Source of the DNA: Liolophura sinensis
Lineage: Eukaryota; Mollusca; Polyplacophora; Chitonida; Chitonidae
Length of the DNA: 64,000 bases
Assembly: GCF_032854445.1 (NCBI RefSeq)
Contig: NC_088304.1
Coordinates: forward strand, 28,281,732 to 28,345,731
Reading direction: 5' to 3'
Part shown: in pieces, positions 36,101 to 51,100 of the stretch
Layout of the letters: each line of letters starts with the position of its first letter
Numbering within the stretch: the stretch's first letter is position 1
Notes under the pieces: model-generated
What the model was told of the DNA's origin: nothing
What the model saw: the letters and a program-made list of their open reading frames with translations, nothing else
Databases searched by the model: none
Program-made: the position numbers and the translations under genes

Positions 36101-39100
36101 AAGTGTCTTTCAGTTGTCACGGCAGCTCAGAACTTGGGTTGTTGCGATGGTTTGAGGATGTGTGGTGGCATGTATTTCTCTGAATTAGCTCAGATAATAT
36201 ATTTACGATGTAAACACGTTTATTTTATGTTACCGGAGTGTACAATGAGTGTGAATCTGCGTAGGAGTTGAAGCTATCGATAACTGACAGGAGATGTCAC
36301 AGTTTGTCCACTTTTTTGTAACTTTAATGACGTAAATTTCAGATATACAATTGGGCGCTCAATATAATATCGTTCTTTGTTTTTAGTTTCACGTGTAAAG
36401 AGCTTTGTGAACTGTATTGATGTATGGTTCTTGCTGAGCGTGCGAATTGCTTAAGCTGCGTACCTACACAACGAATAACAGTTCTAATAAAGCACCATGA
36501 ATTGACTTTGTCATTTCCTCAAAGTGAACTCACAGCAGCATTCGTTGCACACCGATGCGGTAGCTGCTGTGATAATACTTCCCTGGGGTAAACCAATTTT
36601 CTGCTCACGAGTATTAGAAAGAGTGGGCCCCCACCCGTACTTTTAATTAAGCGGACTGATAGATCTTTTAAGGTTCCATAGTTCGGAGCCGTGGCGTAGA
36701 CCTTTTCAAGGTCGAAAAACAGTGAGAACATATCTTCAATATAAATAAAGGGATCACAAATAAAGGTTTTGAATCGAACATAGTGATCTAAGCGATAGAA
36801 CCGGCAAGGTCGAAACTATTGGAATAAACAACCACACAACTGAACGCCTGTATACACCAAGATTTAGCTGGAGGACTGAGGTTACACGTCGTCTGATCCC
36901 TTTTTGTAGTGCTTTAATGTAATTGTATGTTAAATGGGTTGACGAAACAGCATTGTGAGAATTTCTAGACCACCACGTCTAATAAATTGTATTTCATTGG
37001 TTATGTCTGACCAGTTGCCAGCTATCACATTGTCGTCGCGGCTCTGGTTTTACTCTCTATGTTGTACCTCTTTAATAATATAAAATGAAAATGGCACACA
37101 ATCTATCACACATTACTAAAAGAAAGAAAGCAAAATCTGCAAAAAAGACAGTGAGTGATGGTTAACAGAACAGAACAAAACATAAATTGTGTTAAAACAT
37201 TCCCCAGCCCAGATCTACGTACCTCATCCTGTACGTTTATATCAGCGCTCTTCTCTCCAAGTAGACGTAGAAGATCCATTCTACCACGTGACGCTGCCAG
37301 GTGCAAAGCTGTTTGTCCTTTCTGTGTTAACACAATCAGGAATCAGTAAACCTGTACTTACAGAGGCAGACATTAATAGACCCTCAAAACTAAACTTGTT
37401 TCACATTTCCACAACCTGAATGTTATGTTTGTGTTATAGCTGTGTATCCAGTACACACAAGCATCGAGGCAAAGCGCCTGTCGTTATGCTCTGCCACACC
37501 CTTAAACAGATAATATCGTGATTTTAAAAATAATGCATATTCAGACAGTCTTGCCGCACAGCAGTTGGAAACTCTATGTTATGTGTGTGAAAGTCGAGCG
37601 TGTAAATAAAGACAGAAGTCCAAATCCCTTGATCGTGAGTTCTATATTTTGACGATGTTAATGCCCCAGATGACACGGATTTTGGGTTTTAGGTGTTCCA
37701 GGTTACAAAATATCAACCACTTGCAGTTTGGTGCAATGCCAAGTTTTAATCACATAACTTCCGAGTGGTAGTTTGAGTTGCCTTGGGAGCAGCGAAAATC
37801 ATAAGCTTAGACATTTTCCCAACTAAAAATGCGCTTAAGGGTACAAAATTTAGAGATTACCATTCCACAGCTCAGCATTTTTGGGGTGCCCAAAACTCAG
37901 GAGAAAAAGCCTTTTCTCCCACACACTCAGAAGTGTAGCAGACCGAGTATGGGAATTCATTAATTCTTTACAAGATGCTGAGTTTGATAAATCCAATTTG
38001 GAATATAACTATTAGAGAAAAGCCGTTGAATAGTTGTCAGTACACACTACCTTTCAGTTGGTATGCTCAGGGAAATATGTAAACAAATACACATGTACCC
38101 AAACTGTTGCATTGGGTTATTGTTTAGATGGTTTTTGTAGAGTTCGTCTCGACTAATAATTGTTGTTAGCCCACATGATGAGACCCTGTTTCACTATATC
38201 GAAACGACAAAAGTTTGTGTGAAAGCAGTTACGTTTTTCCTTTTTAATATTGATTAATATTAGACAAAAAATTTACCGTGATGCAAATGTATTTAACGTC
38301 ATTTTTTGCAAATAGTCGTGGGGAGTAATAAGCCATTGATGTTGTCAACTTACACAAGTATAACCCATGTGAGAAGCCAGACTGATGTGATCGTAAGGCC
38401 TAACGAGACGTCTGGTGTGTGAGCCCCGTTTTTATTTGGGGCGACTAATGCGCACCACACTGTACTGGGTAGTACGGTTATGGCATGTTCATAAGGTATG
38501 GCTTTCTCATTTACTGAAGTAAAGTTACCCTCATTTAAGTCTGTTGAAATGTTTCTTTTCTAACAGTCCAAATCAGTAATATGTCCGTGAAAGCTCTAAA
38601 CTTATATCACCCATGTAAGACCTCATCTTCCTGTCAGCAAGACTGATACTGGGCTTTGTAGGCTTCATAATCTCGCTTCCTTAACTGTACATATGAAAGT
38701 GTTTAGATTTATTTGTTTGATTGGTGTTTTACGCCGTACTCAAAAACATTTCACTTATACGACGGCGGCCAGCATTATGCCGGGAGGAAACCGGGTAAAG
38801 GTTGCTGGCAAATCTTCCCACCTACGGCTGGAGAGAAAAGTGTTGAGAATCTACTTTTTTGATAGCCAGTGGAGCTGCGATCCGCGTACATCCGGCCTAT
38901 GATTTCAACCAATCATTGGTCGTCTCTTACAAGTGTGTATTTTCCTGTTATGAGGCAAATGCATTATACAACTGCAGTAAGCAGTGCTATGAATGGTCAA
39001 GCGCTTTAATAAAATGAACAGGCAATGTACCCTATGTTGTTGTTTTGCCAGTACTTTCCAGCTTGCCTATTTTGCCATAAAATGACCATTCTGACGATAG

Positions 39101-42100
39101 CCTTTCGACAGTCGATGTGCATGAAGCTAGCACTTCTACGTCTTCTGTGGAAAGAATTTATTCTGTAAACACCGGATAATTATCATTACAGCCTCTTTCC
39201 AACGCCGTGTTGTTTTGAACTCCTGTCAGTGATAAAAACTGCGGTGCCTGTTGGTAAAGTGAAGCCTCTTTCGGCTACGAATCCTGCATATTTATGAAGG
39301 AAAGTTCAAGGCTTTGAAGGGTTAATATGCTTCAGAAAATCACGGTAGATGTTGGACATCGCTAGCTTAATTAAATGAAGATGGTAGAAGCCATACTACA
39401 GTGATTTTAAGGCATTATTTCTTACTACTCGTAGTAAATTTAATGCGCAGCACAATCTACGGTGTAGAACAGTAACCGAAAGAAGTGTAGAACCGCGAAC
39501 GATCTTCTCCAAGATAATGAGACAGTGGTATTAAATGATGGTTCTGTGACTCACTTAGATGGTACAAATGGGGGTTTTCATAATCTGATGTTACACTATC
39601 ATGCAAAAGACAAGAGCCCTTTTGCACATAATCAGTAGAATATTAACACCCGTGTGGAAATTACCATTATCCTAGTTCCGTATGTTTGGGATTCGAACCC
39701 CGCTCTAAACATCCCGGTTATTTCCCCAGGTGTAAGTGAAAAAGTTAGACAGCTACAAATATAGTAGCAAAGCCTGTAAAGCACTCTTTCCTCTGAATAT
39801 TATCAGTGATTTAAACGAATCAGCAAATGGGGCTATACCAGGAAAACAACAGGTTGAAGCATACTCGATTTATCTGAAAACAAATTCAACAAACTTTTGT
39901 GTAAGAGTCTAGATATTCAATGCTGTATAATTTTGTGTTGTTGCGGCCAGTTGGTTAGTGCGCAAGCGCAGCGTAATGACCCAGAAACCTCTCACCAATG
40001 CGGTCGCTGTGAGTTCAAGTCCAGCTCATGCTGGCTTCCTATACGGCCGTGAGTGCGAAGGTCTGACAGCAATCTGCGGATGGTCGTGGGTTTACCATGG
40101 GCTCTGCCCGGCTTTGCGCCGACGTCCTATGAGTAAAATTTTCTTGAGTACGGCGTAAAACATCAATCAAATAAATTAATGTAGCAGCCAAATATGTTAC
40201 ATGTACATAAAACAGAAAACGGTAATGCAAGTGATGGTTGAAAAAATGAAAAGTATCTATTTTTGTTTCTCTTTTGTGCACGGTTATACGATTACGGAAC
40301 TGCTCATCCCGCAAACATATTTATTAGCCCCCTCCAAATTGCCCAATAAATCACCGTCATTCACAGCAGAAACATAAAGTGTTTCAAAAACAGCAGCAGA
40401 GAACCACTCACCCGAGTCTGAAAGTTGACATCATTGCTCCTCTCTACCAGAAGAGGAAGGACGTCTAGCTTACTACGTGACAATGCCAGCTGAAAAGCGG
40501 TTAGTCCTCTCTGTTATCAGTAAAAAATTCATTTAAAAATACACCATGATATATTTCATAAAGAAAAACAGCGCACATTGCACAATTTCATCACTTGCAT
40601 GATATTTATATATTATAGTGGTTATGGTTGAATTGCGTCCCTAGCCGATCTCCAGCCGGCCGCCCGGAACGGCTCAGCAGAGGACGTCATAGACGCAAAA
40701 ACAAATGTCCAGCTGGCCTAAAAAACCTGGGAATTCGTATCAGAACAAAGTTATTTTTCAGATTGATTCTAGCTACACAGAAACAAATGAATTGGTGTAT
40801 GAATTTGAAGCGATAATGAACGACATTGAAGTTCCCATTTATGACACTGGCATCTCTGGGCAGATTTCAGATTCTTTTTCAATTTGATCTTTGTCCAGGC
40901 ATTTCCAGCCGCACTTGCAATACGGATTGGTAAGGTATGGGTTTAATCTGTGTGTTTTCGCAACTAGGTTAAATATTTTATTTAATGTTCAGAAAGTAAG
41001 CATATATTGTACAAAAAGGAAATATGTCAGAATTGTGCAGGGAAATGTTTTTTCTATAAAATGCATTTAGCGAGCATACATGCAGATGATTCACGCTTCA
41101 GTTCACGAAGTCTGTCGTCAAAGTCTCTGTACGTGCGCTTCTGTAGTGGTGGTGGGCTCCTCCTGCTAGCTGTGTCATCTTTATTTTATTGGATGCTTGT
41201 GCTTTCTCGAATGCGTTAAAGAGCTCGTTTCCAGAAGTTCTGCATAACTTGACTAACTGCGACAAAACAATGTTCGGAAGAATGACAATGTCCGCGGCCA
41301 GTTTGTGACACGGTGTCGTATTTGGTGCTTGGTGTTGCATTGGACCCCGTCTCAGTGCATTTTCCAGAAATCCAGTCTTTCTCTTTTTTTAAATTTACGG
41401 GTATGTGTAGCCGTTCTTTCCTAACATACGCCGGCCTCTCTGGGGTGGAATGCTACTGCTTAATTTCCTGTGCCACAACTTGACTCGGAATGATATACAA
41501 TGCATCTACCGTTATTCATAGACATTCTCTTAGTTTTTTGAGCATACTTCAAACATTGACATCACTGAACATGTCGCAGTCATAATTGTTCACTGCCAAA
41601 CTCATCACAACTTACGTGCAAAATAATGAGCCCTCTGCTGTGAAATATAGCTCCCCGGCGATAGCCCGCTGCTAGTAGTTAATCAGCGGAGACTAACGTG
41701 CGTTGGCGGAAAATATGCATAAAACCAGCCTCACAATTATCTAGTGACTTTAGGTGCCATATTACTCTCATTAATGCACCCTTTTTCAATATTTTTACAC
41801 TCAATTTAACAACATACATAGGGGTGTATAACTTAATTATGAATAAAAAATAAATTTGAACAGTACTTTTTTAAATAATGAGTTTTGAGAAAGTCTTGCA
41901 TCACACCAGCTGGAAACCCTTTTTAAGTCGTCTACAGACATGCCGTAAACAGTGGTAGTATGCACTCGAGAAACCCAAATGGGCCGAGAAGAACCTAGTG
42001 CCGTGTTCACGTACACGAAAATAAATCTTAAGTAAGCATTCCTAACACAGCGAAGACAACTACTTACTCTATTTTGTACGTTGACATTGGCTCCCAGCTC

Positions 42101-45100
42101 CAGCAAAATACGAACAAAACACTCGTTACCATAAAATGCCGCCTCAAGTAAAAGTGTCTGCCCAGCCTGTTATGTATGACATAAAAAAATGAAATCAGTA
42201 CACAGCAAATTATTAAGACGCTCCTGCTAACCTCGTAGAAGTCATACCTCACAGTGGAGTAAAATTGAATGAATGATATCGGCTTAATGCCACATTGCAA
42301 CTGTTTCAGCCATATTGTGGCGAGAACAAGAGGCGATGATTCGTTTCGACATGATTGTGAAAACATCAAAAATAAAACAAACATGTTCAAAAACAGACAA
42401 GAAAAGTCAAAACAGTTAAAACTTGAAAACCACGAGGTTTTTAAAATAGTTTTTCACAAACTGTATATCCACATATCTTTGTATCCATGTTAATATTAAT
42501 AATCAGTAAAATTCATATTTCATGATATAGTCTTATGGCCCTCAGGTGTTTTATCACAGAGTTGACTGTGTTTATCACAGCATCACCTGCAATACTGTCA
42601 CACAAATCACATAAAGAGTTGACTGTGTGGAGTCTTTGACGAACATAGCATCGCATCCAGCACACCGTAGGACAGTGCCCGTACCCACAATAAAACTGTG
42701 AGTTAAACGACAATGTCCAACAGGACACCTCGTTTAAACTACGTAGTCTCTTCCAGACATATTACGTGTATCCGAATTATAGCCAATGACAGGGTGAATA
42801 GCGTACAGTTTATTACGTACATTCACCCCGCCCAAGACGACGAATATATTTAAGAATGTTCGATGGAAAATCAATATAAAATATTGTTATTTTCCATATA
42901 GGTTTATTTAAGGCAGACTTTGCCTTCCTGTTTAGGACTGTGTTTTCATGGATACCAATGTGACTCGGTATACAACAGAATATTATATCTTTATCTCTTT
43001 TAATTAGTTTGGTATGTAAGGCTAAAATTTTTTAATATATTTTGCTGTATTGCCACAATGGTGGAGAGTGAATCACTACATATGATTGCTTTCTGGGTAC
43101 GGCAGAAAGAAACATGTGATGAGGCCAGAAGCATGGCGTTGACCTCAGCAGAGAAGATTGAAGAATATTGAAGGCAAAACAAAGACACGCGCTGTTCTAA
43201 GACAGCCGCAGAGGCAACCCTGTATCCATCCTTTGACCCATCAGTATATAAAAGTTTATAATCCGGGTAATTAGCCTTTATAATCAGTAAAATGTCATTG
43301 AGTTGTGAAAGGATTTGTATTAGATTCATTGTGTTAGATGAAACATTAATTTGCGTTGTTGGATGAAGCCAGAGAGGAGACTTAAAGTTACGAGTTAATC
43401 CTGCAAAAACTAGTGTGTCAATGCAAACGCCTTCACTCAAAGTTTCTTAAGTTTTACAGTGAGTATAGATCTCTTGTAGATATGGACAGAGCGTCCAGAA
43501 TCTCTGTGGCTCTGCTTTGTGACTGTGTCTCATTCCGCTTAGCCAGCGGATAGGTGCCGTATCTTCATCGTGTTGAATTTGTTCGCCGCTTTGTGAAGTA
43601 TATGAAGTATTTTGAGGGTTTTTTAAGTGGAAAATGTAAACTCGGTCTAAGCTGCACATTTGTAGGTGTTATAAAGACAAAGCTGAAACTGACGCTTGAT
43701 ATTATTCATGTTTTCAGCACGGTAGCCCATTAGAAAATCATACACATACAAAGAACCCACTGTGCCAGATGCCACAGTTTTGGGCAAAGTTATTTATTTT
43801 ATGCTAATCAGTGTTGGTGATACTGCCCTGGGGTACACCCATGTCCTACTCATGAAAGTTAGAAAGAGTGAACCCCACCTGTACCATCCTTTAATTCATG
43901 ATCAGATAAAATTTTAGATATACATAATGGTAAGCGGACTGTATGACCCTGATCTGATAGATCTTTTAAGGTTCCATAATTCCAAGCCGTGTCGTAGACA
44001 TTTTCATAATCGAAGAATAGTGAGAACATATGTTCATTATTAATAAAAGCATCACTAATAAAGGTTTCGAATCGAACATAGTGATCTAAACGACAGAACC
44101 GGCCAGGTCGAAACTACTGGAATAAACAACCACACAACTAAACGTCTGCATATACCAAGAATTAGCTGGTGGACTAAGGCTATCCGTGGTCTGATCCCTT
44201 TGGTGTGCTTTATTGTAATTGTATGTCAAATGGAATGACGAACCAGCATTGTGAGAATTTCTAGACCAACACGACTAATAAATTGCAATTAACATCCCTG
44301 CATCTTTTTTAATTTATTCTACTTAAGCCATGGTGCTAAGGGGCGTGTAAATTGCTAGTATTTATGCATTTACATGAACAGTTATAATAAAACTCTGACT
44401 CAGGTAAACTGACAAGAGGCTGTATTTCATCGGTTATGTCTGACCAGTTGCCAACTAGCACATTGTCGTCGCGGCTCTGGTTTTACTCTCTATGCTGTAC
44501 GTGTTTAATAATATGAAATGAAAATAGCACACAAACTATAAAAAGATAGTGAGTGATGGTTAACAGAACCGAACAGAACATAAATTGTGTCAAAACATTC
44601 CATAGCCCAGAACCACATACCCGATCCAGTACGTTTATATCATCGGTCTTCTCTACCAGTAGACGTAGAAGATCCATTCCACCACGTATCGCACCCAGGT
44701 GTAAAGCTGTTTGTCTTCTCTATGTAAACACAATCAGGAATCAGTAAAACTGTACTTACAGAGGCAGACATGAATAGACCATAAAAATTCAACTTGTTTC
44801 ACTTCTCCACAACCTGCATAATGTTTATATCATAGTTGTCTATCCAGTACACACACAAGCATCGAAGCAAAGCGCTTTTCGCTGCCCTCTGCCACACCTT
44901 TAAACAGATATATGGTGATTTATAAAATAATACATATTCAGAAGATCTTGCCGCACAGCAGTTGGAAACTCTATGTTATGTGTGTGAAAGTCGAACGTGT
45001 AAATAAAGACAGAAGTCAAATCCCTTGATCGTGAGTTCTATATTTTGATGATGTTAATGCCTCAGATGACACGGATTTGGGGTTTAAGGTGTTCAAGGCT

Positions 45101-48100
45101 ATAGAATTTCTTTCACTTTTGCAGTTTGGTGCATTGCCAAGTTTTAATCACATAACTTCCGAGGGGTAGTTTGACTTGCCCTGGAGCAGCGGAAATCATA
45201 AGCTCAGAGATTTCCCCACTAAAAATGCGCTTACGTGTTTAAAATTTGGAGATTATCAGTTCACAGCTCAGCATCTTTGGGGTGCCCAAAACTTCAGGAG
45301 AAAAAAGCCTTCTCTCCACACACTCAGAAGTGTAACAGACCGAGTATGGGTATTCATGAATTCTTCACACGATCTTGAGTTTGATAAATCCAATTGGAAT
45401 ATAACTATTAGAGGAAAGCCGTTGAATATTTGCCAGTATACACCAAATTTCAGTTGGTATGCTCAGGGAAATACGTAAAGAAATACACATTTACCCAAAC
45501 TGTGCATTGGGTTACTGTTCAGATGGTTTGTAGAGTTCGTCTCGACTAATAAGTGTTGTTAGCCCACATGATGGGACTCTGTTTTACTATATCCAAACGA
45601 CAAAAGTCAAATAAACCGATTGAGCAACTTTGAGCTGTACACTGTCAACAAAAATTTACGGCTGGGTATAAAATCCTTCCTTCTTCTGCTGTGAATCCAC
45701 GCCTTCCCGACGGCCAAATACTTTGTAATCTTAAAAAAAGGCTAACTGCATTGTTCTTTGACGACCTGTTTTTACAAATGTATCCAGAACGGCAAACCAT
45801 TTCGTGGAGAAATTGGACGTGATTGTTGTCATTCTTGTAAATTTGTTAACACTGAACTAAATGGCGAAGCTCTGAACGCTGGCGCTGGTAAAAGTCGGAC
45901 ATGTATGTCGTACATGTAATTCAGTGGGGACTAACGTGTGTTGGCGGAAATTATGCATAAAACCAGCATCATAATTATCTTGTGATTTTAGGTGCCAAAT
46001 TACTCTGGTTAATGCACCATTTTTCAATATTTTTACACCCGAATTTAACAACATATATAGGGGTATACATCTAAATATGAATAAATAATAAATTTAAACA
46101 GTTGTTCTTTAAAAAATGAGTCTCCAGAAAGTCTTGCACCACACCAGCTGGAAACTCTGTTGCTGAACCATCAAATACAACTACTTACTCTATTCTGTAT
46201 GTTGACGTTGGCGCCCTGCTCCAGCAAAATGCGAACAAAGCACTCGTTACCATGTAATGCCGCCTCATGTAAAGGTGTCTTCCCATCCTGTTATGTATGA
46301 TATAAATGACTGAAATCAGTACACAGCAAATTATTAAAAGGCTCCTGCTAGCCTTGTAGATGTCATACCTCACAGTGGAGTAAAACTGAATGAATGATTT
46401 CGGCTTAATGCCACATTGACAATGTTTCAGCTATACTGTGGCGAGAACAAGAGGCGGTCTTTCGTTTCGACATGATTGTGAAAACACCAAAAATTAAACA
46501 AGCATGTTCAAAAACAGACAAGAAAAGTCAAAACCGTTAAAATTCGAAAACCACGGGGTTTTTAAAATAGTTTTTCACAAACTGTATATCCATATATCTT
46601 TCTATCATTATGAATATTAATATTAATAGTCAGTAAAATTCATATTTTTATGATATAGGCCAATGGCCCTCAAGTGTTTTATTACAGAGTTGACTGTGTG
46701 TTGTTTTTGCCGAACATAGCATCGCATCCAGTAGACTGTAGGACAGTGCCCGTATCCACAATAAAATTGTGAGTTAAACGAGAATGTCCAACAGGACACC
46801 TCGTTCAAACTACGTAGATTCTTTAAGACATATCAGATGTATCCGAATTATAGACAATGGCAGGGTGAATAGCGTGCAGCTTATTACGTACATTCACCCC
46901 GCCCAAGACGACGAATATATTTAAGAATGTTCGATCGAAAATCAACATAAAATATTGTTATTTTCCATATAGGTTTATTTAAGGCAGACTTTGCCTTCCT
47001 GTCTAGCACTGTGTTTTCATGGATACCAATATGACTCGGTATACAACAGAATATTATATATTTATATCTTTTAATTACTTTTGTATGTAAGGCTAAAGTT
47101 TTTTAATATATTTTGCTGTATTCCCACAATGTTGGAGAGTAAATCACTACATATGATTGCTTTCTGTGTACGGCAGGAAGAAACATGTGATGAGGCCAGA
47201 AGCAAAGCGCTGACCTCAGCAGAGAAGACTGGAGGATATTGAAGACAAATCAAAGACACGCGCTGTTCTAAGACAGCCGCAGAGGCAACCCTGTATCCAT
47301 CCTTTGACCCATCAGTGTATAAAAATGTATAATCCGGGAAATTACCCTTTATAATCAGCAAAAATGTCATTGAATTGTAAAAGGATTTGTATTAGATTCA
47401 TTGTGTTCGATGAAACATTAATTGGCCTTGTTGGAAGAAGCCAGGGAGGAGACTTAAAGTTACGAGTTATTCCTGCAAAAACTAGTGTGTCAATGTTATT
47501 CCACCAAACGCCTTCACTCAAAGTTTCTTAAGTTTTACAGTGAGTATAGATCTCTTGTACATATGGACAGAGCGTCCAGAATCTCTGTGGCTCTGCTTTG
47601 TGACTGTGTCTCGTTCCGCTTAGCCCGCGGTTAGGTGCCGTATCTTCATCGTGTTGAATTTGTTCGCCGCTTTGTGAAGTATATGAAGTATTTTGAGGGT
47701 TTTTAAAGTGGAAAGTGTAAACCCCGTCTGAGCTGCACATTTGTAGGTCTTATAAAGACAAAGCTGCAGCTGACGCTTGATATTATTCATGTTTTCAGCA
47801 CGGTAGCCCTTTAGAAAATCATAAACATACAAAGAACCCACTGTGCCAGATGCCACAGTTTTGGGCAAAGCTATTTATTTTAATGCTAATCAGTATTGGT
47901 GATACTGCCCTGGGGTACACCCATTTCCTACTCATGAAAGTTAGAAAGAGTGAACCCCACCTGTACCTTCCTTTAATTCATAATCAGATAAAATTTTAGA
48001 TATACAAAATGGTAAGCGGACTGTATGACCCTGATCTGATAGATCTTTTAAGGTTCCATAATTCCAAGCCCTGTCGTAGACATTGTCATAATCAAAGAAT

Positions 48101-51100
48101 AGTGAGAACATATGTTCATTATTAATAAAGGCATCACTAATAAAGGTTTCGAATCGAACATAGTGATCTAAACGACAGAACCGGCCAGGTCGAAACTACT
48201 GGAATAAACAACCACACAACTAAACGTCTGCATATACCAAGATTTAGCTGGTGGACTAAGGCTATCCGTGGTCTGATCCCTTTGGTGTGCTTTATTGTAA
48301 TTGTATGTCAAATGGAATGACGAAACAGCATTGTGAGAATTTCTAGACCACCACGACTAATAAATTGCAATTAACATCACTGCATCTTTTTTTAATTTAT
48401 TCTGCTTATGCCATGGTGCTAAGGGGCGTGTAAATTGCTAGTATTTATGCATTTACATGAACAGTTATAATAAAACTCTGACTCAGGTAAATTGACAAGA
48501 GGCTGTATTTCATCGGTTATGTCTGACCAGTTGCCAACTAGCACATTGTCGTCGCGGCTCTGGTTTTACTCTCTATGCTGTACGTGTTTAATAATATGAA
48601 ATGAAAATAGCACACAAACTATAAAAAGATAGTGAGTGATGGTTAACAGAACCGAACAGAACATAAATTGTGTCAAAACATTCCATAGCCCAGAACCACA
48701 TACCCGATCCAGTACGTTTATATCATCGGTCTTCTCTACCAGTAGACGTAGAAGATCCATTCCACCACGTATCGCACCCAGGTGTAAAGCTGTTTGTCTT
48801 CTCTATGTAAACACAATCAGGAATCAGAAAAAACTGTACTTACAGAGGCAGACATGAATAGACCATAAAAATTCATCTTGTTTCACTTCTCCACAACCTG
48901 CATGATGTTTATATCATAGTTGTCTATCCAGTGCACACACAAGCATCGAAGCAAAGCGCCTTTCGCTGCCCTCTGCCACACCTTTAAACAGATATATGGT
49001 GATTTATAAAATAATACATATTCAGAAGGTCTTGCCGCACAGCAGTTGGAAACTATGTTATGCGTGTGAAAGTCGAACGTGTAAATAAAGACAGAAGTCA
49101 AATCCCTTGATCGTGAGTTCTATATTTTGATGATGTTAATGTCCCAGATGACACGGATTTGGGGTTTAAGGTGTTCAAGGCTATAGAATTTCTTTCACTT
49201 GCAGTTTGGTGCATTGCCAAGTTTTAATCACATAACTTCCGAGGGGTAGTTTGACTTGCCCTGGAGCAGCGGAAATCATAAGCTCAGAGATTTCCCCACT
49301 AAAAATGCGCTTACGTGTTCAAAATTTGGAGATTAGCAGTTCACAGCTCAGCATCTTTGTGGTGCCCAAAACTTCAGGAGAAAAAGCCTTCTCTCCACAC
49401 ACTCAGAAGTGTAACAGACCGAGTATGGGTATTCATGAATTCTTCACACGATCTTGAGTTTGATAAATCCAAATGGAATATAACTATTAGAGGAAAGCCG
49501 TTGAATATTTGCCAGTATACACCAAATTTCAGTTGGTATGCTCAGGGAAATACGTAAAGAAATACACATTTACCCAAACTGTGCATTGGGTTACTGTTCA
49601 GATGGTTTGTAGAGTTCGTCTCGACTAATAAGTGTTGTTAGCCCACATGATGAGACTCTGTTTCACTATATCCAAACGACAAAAGTCAAATAAACCGATT
49701 GAGCAACTTTGAGCTGTACACTGTCAACAAAAATTTACGGCTGGGTATAAAATCCTTCCTTCTTCTGCTGTAAATCCACGCCTTCCCGACGGCCAAATAC
49801 TTTGTAATCTTAAAAAAAGGCTAACTCCATTGTTCTTTGACGACCTGTTTTTACAAATGTATCCAGAACGGCAAACCATTTCGTGGAGAAATTGGACGTG
49901 CTTGTTGTCATTCTTGTAAATTTGTTAACACTGAACTAAATGGCGAAGCTCTGAACGCTGGCGCTGGTAAAAGTCGGACATGTATGTCGTACATGTAATT
50001 CAGTGGGGACTAACGTGTGTTGGCGGAAATTATGCATAAAACCAGCATCATAATTATCTTGTGATTTTAGGTGCCAAATTACTCTGGTTAATGCACCATT
50101 TTTCAATATTTTTACACCCGAATTTAACAACATATATAGGGGTATACATCTAAATATGAATAAATAATAAATTTAAACAGTTGTTCTTTAAAAAAAGAGT
50201 TTCCAGAAAGTCTTGCACCACACCAGCTGGAAACTCTGTTGCTGAACCATCAAATACAACTACTTACTCTATTCTGTATGTTGACGTTGGCGCCCTGCTC
50301 CAGCAAAATGCGAACAAAGCACTCATTACCATGTAATGCCGCCTCATGTAAAGGTGTCTTCCCATCCTGTTATGTATGATATAAATGACTGAAATCAGTA
50401 CACAGCAAATTATTAAAAGGCTCCTGCTAGCCTTGTAGATGTCATACCTCACAGTGGAGTAAAATTGAATGAATGATTTCGGCTTAATGCCACATTGACA
50501 ATGTTTCAGCTATACTGTGGCGAGAACAAGAGGCGGTCTTTCGTTTCGACATGATTGTGAAAACACCAAAAATTAAACAAGCATGTTCAAAAACAGACAA
50601 GAAAAGTCAAAACCGTTAAAATTCGACAACCACGGGTTTTTTAAAATAGTTTTTCACAAACTGTATATCCATATATCTTTCTATCAATATGAATATTAAA
50701 AATAATAGTCAGTAAAATTCATATTTTTATGATATAGGCCAATGGCCCTCAAGTGTTTTAATACAGAGTTGACAGTGGGGTGTCTTTGCCGAACATGGCA
50801 TCGCATCCAGTAGACTGTAGGACAGTGCCCGTATCCACAATAAAATTGTGAGTTAAACGAGAATGTCCAACAGGACACCTCGTTCAAACTACGTAGATTC
50901 TTTAAGACATATCAGATGTATCCGAATTATAGACAATGGCAGGGTGAATAGCGTGCAGCGTATTACGTACATTCACCCCGCCCAAGACGACGAATATATT
51001 TAAGAATGTTCGATCGAAAATCAACATAAAATATTGTTATTTTCCATATAGGTTTATTTAAGGCAGACTTTGCCTTCCTGTTTAGGACTGTGTTTTCATG

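Larger units (their letters stand above)
29409..36497 (+). mobile_element. BEL/Pao LTR retrotransposon, copy 1 (dead)
   Basis: An element of 7.09 kb with a 5' LTR (29409-29885), broken gag-pol (29926-35962) and a 3' LTR (36016-36497). The domain order gag, DUF1759-like region, zinc knuckles, aspartic protease, reverse transcriptase, RNase H, integrase and C-terminal DUF5641-like tail is that of BEL/Pao. It sits inside the LINE passenger of an array unit, antisense to the ankyrin gene. Simple target-site duplications are not visible: the 5' flank ends AAAGACT, and about 85 bp after the 3' LTR comes GATAATACT, similar to the 5' flank of copy 2. Confidence 0.92.
29105..37450. repeat. Higher-order duplication, copy 1 (flank + BEL + flank + exon A6)
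   Basis: This block corresponds to 55830-63840. The copies lie about 26.7 kb apart (BEL 5' ends) to 26.4 kb apart (3' LTRs; internal deletions in copy 2 account for the difference). Homology runs across both BEL boundaries, so it is a duplicated chromosome segment and not two transpositions. Confidence 0.85.
36498..38215. repeat. Continuation of the interrupted unit, with exon A6
   Basis: After BEL copy 1 the reverse transcriptase remnant (36580-36830) and the intron resume, followed by exon A6 and intron similar to other units up to about 38,215 (ATATCGAAACGACAAAAG), where homology stops. The 300-bp array-1 segment is absent here (junction near 37,685). Confidence 0.85.
38216..40411. other. 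Non-repeated intron stretch with two SINE remnants
   Basis: This part has no counterpart in the other units. Apart from a minus-strand SINE (38707-38910) and a plus-strand SINE (39942-40178), I see no conserved exon, ORF or RNA gene. It is AT-rich intron between exons C and A6. Confidence 0.6.
42990..47060. repeat. Tandem unit U8 (4,071 bp)
   Basis: Exons A7 and B8. The B-to-A intron is about 1.47 kb, roughly 300 bp shorter than in array 1, because the 300-bp segment is absent (junction near 45,080). The region around exon A7 is almost identical to U9. Confidence 0.9.

Noticed and set aside
43000-43440. A host RNase H gene
   Set aside because: It is preceded in the same strand by reverse transcriptase remnants and repeats in every unit, so it belongs to the LINE fragment.
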